DNA of 64,000 nucleotides from Sapria himalayana (Eukaryota > Streptophyta > Magnoliopsida > Malpighiales > Rafflesiaceae). The position numbers and the translations under genes are program-made. The notes under the pieces are model-generated. The model was given only the letters and a program-made list of their open reading frames with translations. It was not told where the DNA came from and did no database searches. Positions 23,641 through 34,954 of the stretch are shown piece by piece. The DNA lies in assembly GCA_029783825.1 (NCBI GenBank), contig JAREIK010003366.1:252534-316533 (forward strand). Direction: 5' to 3'. Every line of letters begins with the position of its first letter. Position 1 is the stretch's first letter.

Positions 23641-26600
23641 CTATCTATCTATCTAACTATCTATCAATAAATCTAAATATCTTTGTGTCTATCTATCTAT
23701 TGGGCATTCTATCTATTTGTTGATCTATCTATTTGTCTCTATGTCAATCTAACTATCTATCTATCATTCTGTCAATTAGTCTATCTGTCTATTTATCTAT
23801 CTATTTATTTGACTATTTGGCTATCTATTTATCTATCTATTTGTCTATTTATCTAACTATTTATCTATCCATATGTTAATCTATCTATCAGTCTATCTTT
23901 TTATTTGTATATCTACCTGTCTATCTATCTAACTATCTATTTATATTTTTGTATATCTATATATCTTTCTTTCTTTCTAACTATTTATATGTGTATCTAA
24001 CTATTTATCTATCGATCGGTCTATCATACAGTCTATCTATTTGTATATGTATCTATCTGTCTATCTATCATCTTCTTTTATTTGTATCTGTCTTTCAATC
24101 TTTCTTTCGATATGTTAGTATATTTATTTTAGTTTATCTATCTATTTAGCTTTCTATATATTTTCCAATCTATGTGTCTATCTGTCTATCTATATGTCTA
24201 TATATTTGTCTATATATCAATCTATTATCTCTCTATTTATCTATCAATCTGTCTGTGTATCTATATGTCTATCTATCTGTCTATTTGATTATCTATCTAC
24301 CTGTCTATCTGTTAGCTTATCTTTCTTTATATTTATCTATCTATGTGTCTATTTATATCTTTATTAATCTATTTGTTTAACTAAATATCTTTCTATTTAT
24401 CTATCTATCTGTCTATCTATTTATCTATCTGTCTATCTATCTGTCTATCTATCGATGCATGTATCTATCTATTTATATGTCTTTCTGTCTATCTATATTT
24501 TTATCTATCTTTCTATTTGTATTTTTATATGCGAGTCTATTTGTTTCTCAATATATCTGCCTAACTATCTTTTGATTTATCTTTCTATCTATATACTTAT
24601 CTATCTTTTTATTTTTTTATTTAGCTATCAAGCTAACTTTATGTGTAACTTTCTATCTATATGTTTATCTAAATGTCTATCTGTCTGTCGATCTATTTGT
24701 CTATATGTTTTTATATCTATCTCTATATATGTATGTCTATCTTTTTGTCTTTCTTTTTTTCAATTTATTTATCTATATGTTTGTCTATCTATCTATCTAT
24801 CTATTTGTTCGCTATCTATATGTCTATTTATCTGTTTATCAATGTTTCTATCTATCTATCGATCTATCTATATATCTACTTTCTATCTATCTATCGATCT
24901 ATCTATATATCTACTTTCTATCTTTCTATCTATCAATAAATCTATCTATTTGTCTAACTATTTGTATTTCTATTTGTCTATCTATCTATCTATCTAACAG
25001 TTTGTCTATCGATCCATCTATTAAAATGTATATTAATTTCTCCATCTTTTTGTCTATCTATATATATATATCTATCTGTCCATCTATCTATCTGTCTGTC
25101 TATCTGTCTATCTATCTATCTATATATCTATCTATATGTCTATCTATCTATCTATATATCTATCTATATGTCTATCTATCTATTTATCTACCTATCTTTC
25201 TATATGTATATTTATAGATATATCATTCTGTCTACCTATCTATCTATATATTTTTGTGTCTATATATGTATCTATCTACGTGTGTATCTATCTGTCTATC
25301 TATCTGTCTATCTATCTATCTATATTTTTATCTATTTGACTATATATCTATCTACCTATCCATGTGTCTATCTATTTGTTTATCTATCTAACTATTTATT
25401 TGTATAAGTATCTATTTAACTATCTATCTGTTGATTTATGTGCCTATCTATCTATCTTTTTCTCTAATTATTTGTTTATCTATCTGTCTATCTATCTATC
25501 AATATGTATGTCTATCTATCTATCTATCTGTCTATCTATCTGTCTGTCTATCTATCTACTTATCTTTATATGTATCGGTCAATATATATGTCAATCTTTT
25601 TATCTTTTATTTCTCTCTATCTAACTTTTTATATATTTTCCTATCTTTCTATGTATCTGTCTATCTATACGTCTATCATTTTATCTTTTGTTCTCTCTAT
25701 CTATCTATTTATCTATTTGTCCATCTATCTATCTATCTATCTATCTATATGTCTATCAATTTGTCAATCTATCTATCGATTTTATTGTTTATCAATATGT
25801 CTTTCTATATGTTTATCTATCTCTCTATCTATCTATATATCTATCTCTCTATCTATCTCTCTATCTATCTATATATCTATTTCTCTATCTATTAGTCTAT
25901 CTGCCCATCTATCTATCTATCCATCTATCCTTCTATTTATCTAACTATCATTCTATCTAATGATTTGAATATCTATCTATCTATATGTTTGTCTTTATAT
26001 CTATTTATCTATCTATCTACCTGTCTATCTCTCTATCTATCTATATGTCTATCTATTTGTCTATATATCTATCTATCTGTCTATCTATCTATCTGTCTAA
26101 CTATTTGTCTATCTACCTGACTATTTATTTGTATAAGTATCTATCTTTCTCACTATCAATTTGTCTATCTATTTGTCTAATTATTTGTCAATCTTTATGC
26201 CTTTCTATCTATCTATTTATCTATCTATCTATGTGTTTGTCTATCTATCTGTCTATTTATCTGTCTAACTATCTGCCTATCTGTCTATCTATCTATCAAT
26301 ATGTCTATCATTTTATCTATCTTTTTTTATATAAATCTCGCTATCTATTTGTCCATCTATCTATCTATATATCTATCTTTATGTCTATCTATTAGTCTAT
26401 CTATATGTCTATCTATCTATTTATTTATTTTTTTATCAATATGTCTTTCTATCTATTTATCTATTTATATATATATATATATATATCTATCTATCTATCT
26501 ATTTTTCTGTATGTTTATCTATTTATCTATTTATTTGTTTATCTATCCGTCCATCTGTCCTTCTATTTATCTATCTATCTATTTATATATGTGTCTATCT

Positions 26601-27484
26601 ATCTATCTAACTATATATTTCTCTATATATCTATCTGGTATATCTATCTATCTATATATTTATTTTATTAACTGTATGTCAATCAATCTGTCAATATATC
26701 TATCTATATGTCTTTATCTAGCTATATATCTGTCTATCTTTTTATATATCTATCTAGCTATATGTCTATCAATCTTTCTATCAATCTTTCTATCAATCTA
26801 TCTATGTATTTGACTATGTATCTATCTAACTATTTATCAATCATCTATCTATTTATTTGTCTAACTATCTTTCTTTCTGTCTATCAATCTATTTATTTAT
26901 TTGTCTACCTATTTGTGAATCTATGTTTATATCTATATATCTATCTATCTGTCTATCTATATATCTATTTTTCTATCTTTCTATCTATTTATTTTTTTAT
27001 CTGTCATTATATATTTCTATCTATCTTTTTATCTATATGTCTACCTATCTATTTATCAAACAATCAATCTATCTATTTATATGATTATCTATCTATGTAT
27101 ATATCTATCTGTCAATCTACCTAATTATTTATCTATCTATATGAATATATATCTTTCTATCTATTTGTCTATCTATATGTTTATCTATCTATCTATTTAT
27201 GTGTCTATCTATCTATGTGTCTATCTATCTATCTATATATATGTCTATCTATTTGTCTATCTTTCTATCAATATTTATATCTATCTCTCTATCTATCTAT
27301 CTATTTGTCTATCTATCTATTTATCTATATATTTCTCTTTAAATATGTCTATCTATCTATCTATATGTCTATTAATATATCTTACTATCTATCTATCAAT
27401 ATGTCTATTTATCAGTCTATCAAATAGTCTATCTATTTGTATATATATTTATCTATATATATGTGTATCTATATGTCTATCAAT

Positions 27485-27526
<42 letters not shown>

Positions 27527-27980
27527 GTGTGTCTATCTACCTATTTGTCTTTAAATATATCTATCTATTTATCTACATATCTACCTATCTATCTATCTAT
27601 CATTCAATCTATCTGTCAATCTATCTATCCATCTATTTGTCTATTTATTTGTCTATCTTTTTCTTTATCTATCCATTTATATTTCCACCTATCTTTCTCT
27701 CTATCTATCCATTTATCTATTCGTCTATCTATCTATCTATCTATCATTCTTTTTATTTGTGTCTAAATATCTATTTGTCTGTTTGTCAACTAATCTGCCT
27801 AACTATTTATCTAACTATTTTTCTATCTATTTATCTATATATCTTTCTATCTATAAGAACTAATCTATCAATTTATATATCTATCTAACTATATGTCCAT
27901 CGATCTATCTCTAAATTTGTCTATCTACATGTCTATCTATCTAATAATCTTACTATTTATTTATTTATTTGTCTATCTAT
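18051..27980 (+). repeat. Ten-kilobase imperfect (CTAT)n array
   Basis: The longest tetranucleotide array in the window. It is made of CTAT units with interspersed CTGT (GACA on minus), TTGT, TTAT, CTAA, CAAT and CATT variants. There are embedded TA runs (for example 19892-19924, 23590-23637, 27490-27522) and a CA run at 22134-22157. A few areas are nearly pure CTAT (25080-25200, 25690-25760), while others such as 21000-22100 are strongly degraded. There is no gene in it: all long + strand frames are Leu-Ser-Ile-Tyr repeat translations. Confidence 0.95.
22134..22157. repeat. (CA)n microsatellite within CTAT array
   Basis: About 12 CA dinucleotides followed by a short TA run, the only CA block in the 10-kb array. 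Confidence 0.9.
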
Positions 27981-28425
27981 ACGTATGTATATACTCAGTA
28001 TATACGTACATATATACTATAGTATATACATATATATATATACGTGATATATACGTACATATATATTGCACTAAATATGTACGTATATATGTAGTATATA
28101 CATACATATATACTTTAGTATATACATACATATATACTTTAGTATATACATACGTATATGTACGTATATACTATAGTATATAAGTACGTATATATCGAGT
28201 ATATACCTAAGTATATACTCTAGTATATACGTACATATAATGAGTATATACGTACGCATATGCTATAGTATATAAGTACGTATATACCTATTATATATAC
28301 GTACATATATTCTATAGAATATACCTACTTATATACTTGGTTTATACGTACATACATACTATAGTATATATGTATGTATATACTACAGTATTATATGTAC
28401 GTATATATAATCACATAGCCTTGGA
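27981..28425. repeat. Palindromic AT-rich array (TATATACGTACATA type)
   Basis: Units built from TATATACGTACATA and TATACTATAGTATATA, each close to self-complementary, so the array could extrude hairpins. Its last 50 bp, with CAGTATTATATGTACG and TAATCACATAGCCTTGG, are the inverse complement of 42925-42990, so it is an inverted copy of the array in Element II. It directly borders the truncated 3' end of the pyruvate kinase fragment. Confidence 0.8.
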
Positions 28426-28449
28426 TGATACACACACATTAGAAGAGTT

Positions 28450-30841
28450 AGTAAAATAAATCACGAGAAAGATAAACATCTGCTTATCCCTAAATTACCA
28501 TGAGAAAGAATATTATCATTTTCTTCTTGTAGTATTTCATCAAAATGAGCCAGTCCCTAAAATAAATCAATAATATGAATGATAAACAAACCATAGTTTT
28601 CACATAGGAAAACAAAGTTTCCCACTTTATTTATATCAGAAGAATTAGTAAAAAATACAACATTAATTATTTGTTTTCCTAGGTGTAGAATACGAAAGGA
28701 GATTTACCATCTAAAAGTGAAAAAAGAAAGACTTTTGTAGTTGATCAAAAAAAATCTGAAATAACCAAATCTTGAAATAGCACCAATGAAAACATATGAA
28801 GAAAAAAGTTTTTTTCAATAGAAAGAAATAATAATATCACAAAATCTTATGGTCCATGTGCCTCTAAGAACAAATGAAAGAAAAAGTTTGATTTAAAACA
28901 AAACAATTTCTTTTTTCTGTTGCACCTTTAGAATCATCCATATTATTTAGCATGCTAGAATGTACAATTGAAGACCACCATCTAATCATGTCTGCGAACT
29001 AGTGGCAAAGCCAGAAGTAGCAGGCTCATGTTCCTCTGACAATTACAGTGGAAACAACTAACCTCCACATTTTCAATCTTGGCAAAAATCTGGGTTTGAC
29101 TATGCTCTCCAAAATGAGATAGATTCTCACGGGCCTATGCTACAACACATATTGTTTCCATCTTAGACTGGATCAATAAACAACATCACAAAAAAATCAA
29201 TGGTGGAGCTTGGAAATATATATAAAGAAAATAACATGCACACACGCATACATATAGATGATGGACGTGTGTGTGGATAGTTTTATGCATGCAAACATAT
29301 AGACATATATACAGATGCACCATGTTACAATTTACCTAATTTCATGCAAAAGAATTAATAGTGCAAAAAAATATAGGTCATGTCTTTTTGTGATGCCGAG
29401 TGTCTTCGTCAAAGGACAATAGACATCATGTTCAAAACTCATTAGATAAAGTATCTCCGGTTTTCAAGGATAAGATCATCATAATATTAACATCTCTCAA
29501 ACCTCAGGCTAAGTGGGAGACTTGTGCACTGAGTAAGATCTTTATTAATAAATAAAATTTATGAACACAACTAATACAAGCTTGAAAAAAATATAGCAAT
29601 AATTATGATTTTGTTGATTATAAAAAGATAATTTCGCGGTAAAATATATTTTACAAAGAAAACTTTTGTGGAGGGGCTAGCACAAAATTATGTACTACAA
29701 AATTATTGAGAAATGTTTATGCACTAAAGAGTTGATAAACATATTTTCAATTTTTAGAGATTAAGAACAACACATTAAAGAAGCTTCTCTGCTGCAACAA
29801 ACTATGATTCTGAAAATGACTATAAAATAAAAGGAAGAACTGCATCATTAGAATTACATGTCAAACATCCTCAGAGTGGCGGGTGAATGACAATGAGAAA
29901 AAATCAATTTTATTTTGCACACCCCAAGTGCTGATAACCTGGAACACAACCAATACAGAACAACGAAAATGTAAGCATTCTCCAAATTCCAAAAGTGAAA
30001 TCAATGAAATAGATTGACCTCCATATCTTGAGCAGTAAGTGTAGGAAGTTTGATATGAATTTGGTAAACATGCAGGGTGAATAGTGAACCTACCAAAGTT
30101 GCATAGTTCTTTATCACACAAACCACATCATTTTCCCTTACCTCAGATACCTACTTGTTCAGTCAAGCACATGAGACGTACATGAGCATAACATTATTTT
30201 GGGAATAGACCATTCTAAATCATTATCTCATTTTAATGTCGTGGGCACATGTCAGACAACCATGAAAGTTATTCATTACCTACAGCCACACTAAAGTAGT
30301 TTCACGTCCTATTAACATGTCTTGACCATTAAAAATGGTGTCCCCTGGTTGAACTGCCTGCAAAGAAAGAAGCAATTTTCTCGGTAGTGAAAAAAATAAA
30401 TAAACATCAAATTAAATAGTGACATAGAAAATTCAAATAATTCAAATGAAGTGCAGATAACAAATTAACAATACAAATTTGAAGGAAAATAAGGGATTTG
30501 ATGGGTCGTCACTTTTAGTGAGGGCATTTAATTTGATAAATATATAACAATAAGTTACAAGGATTGTCCTACCAAGCACATCCATTATGTTTATGATCAT
30601 ATTTTTATTTAATTCAAAGATCATTAATGCTATCTTTTGTTATGATCTAGTCCACCCAGACCATTATAGCTCATAAAGTACTAACCTTGGACAGGTCATC
30701 AAATTTGATGGGCAACAACTCCGACGAAGCTTCTTGTTCATGATCAGGTGTTAAAATAACAAATCAATCAACCAGGAGTGAAATGAATTTTTCATTTCTG
30801 TTAATAACCTACAACTCAAGACCCACCATGTCCGGCATAAC
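28450..30841 (-). pseudogene. Captured cytosolic pyruvate kinase gene fragment, six exons
   Basis: Minus-strand exons with coherent phase: 30686-30841 (EQEASSELLPIKFDDLSK), 30280-30357 (GDTIFNGQ...GRETTLVWL), 30019-30150 (NDVVCVIKN...[11 protein letters not shown]), 29863-29938 ([18 protein letters not shown]), 29063-29139 (QTQIFAKIENVE) and about 28450-28556 (GLAHFDEILQE...HGNLGI). This is the B domain and the following barrel segment of plant cytosolic pyruvate kinase, the enzyme that converts phosphoenolpyruvate to pyruvate. Introns keep GT and AG ends except after 29863, where the donor is GA. Stops replace Gln (twice), Gly/Ala and Glu codons. The last exon seems to lack the DLPPE region. 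The start and the C-terminal half are absent. Genomic capture by a transposon is the best reading; it is not an expressed enzyme. Confidence 0.9.
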
Positions 30842-30889
30842 CTAAAAATTGAAAAGCAAATCTTTAAACCATTTTTGATTGTAGATGTA

Positions 30890-31019
30890 GTTATATATAG
30901 TTTTTCATGTAATTATATATATTAAGACATATGGCTATGTATAGGTATTGATGTAGATAAATATATTTATATATAGTAATATGTTGATATACATATTGTT
31001 AAATACATTTATATATAGT

Positions 31020-31064
<45 letters not shown>

Positions 31065-31245
31065 GTGTGTGTGTGTGTGTATTAGATTTATGTTATTATA
31101 TTTATATATAGTTATGTATGCGATTTTAATAGTTATATATATAGTTATGTATGCAATTTTAATAGTTATACATATAGTAAAATACACTTATATATATTTA
31201 TGAGTTATTAATCTTGGGATCATCATATTTAAATAATTTATTATG
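30890..31245. repeat. AT-rich array with (TG)n core
   Basis: TATATAGTTATGTATA-type repeats flank a TG run at 31034-31080. Together with 27981-28425 this gives AT-rich arrays on both sides of the pyruvate kinase fragment. Confidence 0.8.
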
Positions 31246-31259
31246 TAAATATTAAATAT

Positions 31260-32900
31260 GTTATTTTATACACACTGCTCACTAGAAACATCAACACCCA
31301 TTTTGTGATTATAATCCAAAATAACAAGCCTGTCTGAGCAGCAATAAACATGGATATCAAGCCTGCATACCATACATAATGTGCAACCTCAACATCCACA
31401 CAATGAGAATGCATTATATCACACATGCATTAAGTATGTTTATCAATCAGTGTATAAAAGTAATCCAAGCATACCATGGTTATTAATGAAGTATTGTGTA
31501 TAATATACGGTAATAGTGAGGGTAGACAAAGAAATTCAAAAAAAAATAGCAAAATCCAAACACACACTCCTACATTATGATAATCGATGAAGAGTTAAAG
31601 TAGAAAATGTACCTCAAATCAATAAGAAACTCATGGCTTGAAGGAATTATCACTTACTCTACAATTAGGTTATGATGTATCGGTGTCGAGAGAGAGAGAG
31701 AGAGGTGGAGATGTTTGGCGAGAGTTAGCGTTGTCTCTTAGACAACAAGATAGTCTTTTTGAAGTTATAAAAATTCCTAAAATGTTTTATTTTTTTATCA
31801 AAACATTAAATAAACAATAAATATATAAAAAACATAAAGACTCATATTTTTTTATTATCAAATTATTTTAAACAAGTTCATATGCGCGTAGCAAGTCACA
31901 CATGAAAAACAAACACCTTACAATTTTTAATTAACAAATTAATTAAACAATAAATATATAAATAACTTCAAAAAATAGATGTTTGGACTTCCAACTAGAA
32001 AAAGAAAATTAAATAGCTACAAAATTTGCGAATTTCATATAGCAAGGCAAAGATAAAAATATGATTTTTCTTCAAGTCACTCTCCTAAAAGTTATAAACT
32101 CTTTATGTTAAAAAATATATAAATATATATTTTTTATGGTTATAAATTTTTAAGAATTCATATTAATTTTTATGAAGATAATATGAAATAATTTTAAAAG
32201 CATAAAATTTCATATTAATTGATATAATATATACTTTTTTAAATTCTAAAAATTACTTAAAGTGAAAAGATAATTATAAAAAGTTATATTTATTATTTTA
32301 ATAAAGACTAAATATTTAAAGGTAATAGTAAAAATATTACTCAATTATTTAATTCTTATAAATTTTAGTAGGGTCAAACATCTATGTATATATTTTTAAA
32401 TATCAATTTATTTTCTTTTAAATTTAATGAAAAAAATTAATTTTTATTATTTATCAGGATTTCAAATTTTGTAGTAATTATTTTTTTAAAAGTTTTCTAT
32501 AATAATACAATTTTTTTATACTTATAATGATATAATATTTACTAGTTTATTCATCAATTCTGATATTTTTGTAAATATTTTCTATTTAAACATACAATAA
32601 ATTATTTTACCTTTATATTAGTAGAAAATTCAAAGTATGTTCATTTATTTTTTAAAATATCTTTTAAAATTTTTATAATTATAGAATTAATTATTTAATA
32701 TTACTTTAATACAAAATTTTAAGTTTCTTAATTAAAAATTTTAAATAAATTTGTTGCATAATTTTTTTTAAAAATTTTATAACTATTAAAATAGTTAATT
32801 TAGTCCTTATTAATATAATTTTATTTTGTATTTTTATATTTTTTAAATTATTTATTTATAATATTCTATTTTTTTATATTACAAGGAGAATGTGTCTTTC
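31260..32900. mobile_element. Internal module of Element III shared with Element I
   Basis: 31260-32035 matches 3560-4535 and 32135-32860 matches 8767-9590. Here the two halves are separated by only about 100 bp, so this copy represents the state without the EDR2-like insertion. No coding sequence. A GAGAGAGAGAGAG run lies at 31690-31703. Confidence 0.75.
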
Positions 32901-32989
32901 AAGGATCGCTCATCTATAGTCCATGACATATATTTAATAAACAAAATTAAATAAAATATTAAAACATATAATAAATTAAAAAAATTAAA

Positions 32990-33575
32990 TCATTAAAGAT
33001 TGGAGATGGAAATTATTCCCAGTGCAAATAGCTAGGGCAAAATCCCTAGCTAAATGGATATATTTTGTGAAAAATTAAATTTTAAAAAATAATTATTTGT
33101 AATAAAATATAAAATAGTAAAAAAAATTCAGATAATTATTTGCTATAGATTTTATCTTGATATAATTAGCTAGGAACAATCTATCGCTATATCCATCACT
33201 AAATTCCTGGTTTCTTTGCATGGAAATCTACGAAAATATTAGCGACGAAATTTATTACGCTACAATTAGCCAGGGTCGCTAAATCTGTTGCTAATTTTCT
33301 TGATATATTAGCTAGGAAAATTCCGTCGCTAAATCTATCACTAAATTTCCTGGTTTTCTTTGTGCAAAAATTTACGAAAATTTTAGCGACGGGAAAGTTT
33401 CAATCAGATATTTCCATCACTAATCCGTCGCTAATCCATCAATAATCCATCGCTAGTATTTATTTCAAAATAAAATCAAAAATCTCTTGCTATTACATAG
33501 CTAATCCTTCGCTATTTAGCTAGTGAATGATTCCTAGCTAAATTTCTTTAGTTAAATCAATATTTTCTTGTAGTG
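32990..33575 (+). repeat. CACTA family 1 right terminal region
   Basis: Repeated TAGCTAGG and CGTCGCTAA motifs in both orientations end with ATATTTTCTTGTAGTG at 33575. This is the best-preserved right terminus in the window and the mirror image of CACTACAAGAAAA. Confidence 0.85.
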
Positions 33576-34180
33576 ATATAACTATATATTTAACTATATA
33601 TAACTATTTATAACAATATTTACTATATGTATAATAACATAACTATTAATATTTACTATATGTATAATAATATTTAACTATAAATAATTGTATCTTACAA
33701 TATGTATAACTATTAAAATTTTATACATAACTATATTTAAATTTATAATTTACAACATAAATTTAATATACATTTTTATATATTAATATATACAAATGTA
33801 TATTACTATGCATCTACATAACTATATGTATAAATATATAAAATTAAATGAAAAATTATATATACCTACCTGTATAAATATAAGTTGAACTATATGTGAT
33901 GTATAACAATATGTAACTATATTTATAATTATGACAACCTACAACATTATGTTTAAGTATATGTGTATAACTATATATAAATATTTGTATACCTATATAA
34001 AACTTTATATAATTAAATATAATTATATTTGTAACAATGTATACATATATGTAAATCTATATATGTGTTTATAACTTTGTATATATTTATGTATAACTAC
34101 ATATAACTACTTGTATGAATATATATATATATATATAACTATATATACTATATGTATAATAACATATAATTATAAATGGG
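33576..34180. repeat. AT-rich tandem-like array (ATAACTATATAT type)
   Basis: Loose repeats of TATAACTATATATTT and TATGTATAATAA. It is interrupted on the left by the Element III terminus. The following 34180-34440 is ordinary non-coding sequence, and GGGATAATACTAATTT at 34178 recurs at 42896 beside the other array. Confidence 0.6.
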
Positions 34181-34447
34181 ATAATACTAATTTGTTGCAT
34201 TAACTTGAAATTAAATGGCACAAGATATATATAATATCAATAATATGTAATGACATAGCCTTTGAGTGTCTATTGGTCAGATATATCTTGTTGTTGAAAT
34301 AAGGGTCCTACTCTTACATAATGCCAACCTTGGGCCTCAAGATCATATATGAACTTATGTATAACAAAAGATGTGTTATATGATAGGTTTGTATAGAAGA
34401 AATTTTTTTATTCTTTTATGTAATTTTTCATTCTAACACTGCATTCC

Positions 34448-34670
34448 TTGTCTCTCTCTCTCTCTCTCTACCTCTCTCATTCTTTATGTATCACTCTATC
34501 TCCCTCTTTTACTTTCTATGTCATACTTTCTCTCTCTCTTTTTCTCTCTCTTGCTATTTTCTTTCTCACTTTCTTTCTTTCTTGCTTGCACTCTTTCTCT
34601 CTCTCCCTCTCTCTCCCCCCCATTTCTCTCTCTCTCTCTCTCTTCCCCATCTCTCTCCCTCTCCCCCTTA
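34448..34670. repeat. CT-rich polypyrimidine tract
   Basis: Runs of CTCTCT with TTTCTT and CCCCC interruptions, lying about 300 bp upstream of the TNP2 start. Such tracts occur in plant promoters, but this may simply be a microsatellite. Open frames on either strand here are low-complexity Ser-Leu or Arg-Glu runs and not genes. Confidence 0.8.
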
Positions 34671-34954
34671 TAACTTTAAATTTCATTCTTTTTTTCTTTT
34701 CTTTATTGTTCATTCACATATTTTGCTTCCTTCATTTACTAATAGCATGATATCTATTAATCTGTAGCATCCTAAAAATTGCTTTATCTATTCATGTAGA
34801 TTCTAAAAAACATTGCCTCGATAATCATGATATTTAATTTTTAAATATTCATTTGTAAGTAATTTTATTTAATTATTAGTATATTTTGAATTAATTGTAT
34901 TTTTCATTCAAAAAAATGATTGAGCATTAATTTTTGCAAATAAAACAAGGCAAA

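Larger units (their letters stand above)
17193..33575. mobile_element. Element III: putative 16-kb CACTA family 1 element
   Basis: The left terminus CACTACAAGAAAAA at 17193 and the right terminus TTTTCTTGTAGTG at 33575 are both well preserved, point towards each other and are each flanked by ATA. Between them lie a 0.7-kb unassigned block, a 10-kb CTAT array, an AT-rich palindromic array, the captured pyruvate kinase fragment, and a module shared with Element I. No TNP2 or PTTA is present. The pairing of the two ends is my inference: ATA could match by chance in AT-rich DNA, and the CTAT array could instead mark a break between two separate elements. Confidence 0.5.

Noticed and set aside
1028..27980. 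CRISPR-like repeat array
   Set aside because: Repeats are 4-bp tandem units without spacers, and the sequence is plant nuclear DNA.
29861..30121. 86-codon single minus-strand ORF as a gene
   Set aside because: It reads through an intron of the pyruvate kinase fragment; the real exons are 29863-29938 and 30019-30150.
34448..34767. Ser/Leu-rich and Arg/Glu-rich ORFs
   Set aside because: Low-complexity translations of a CT tract and its complement.
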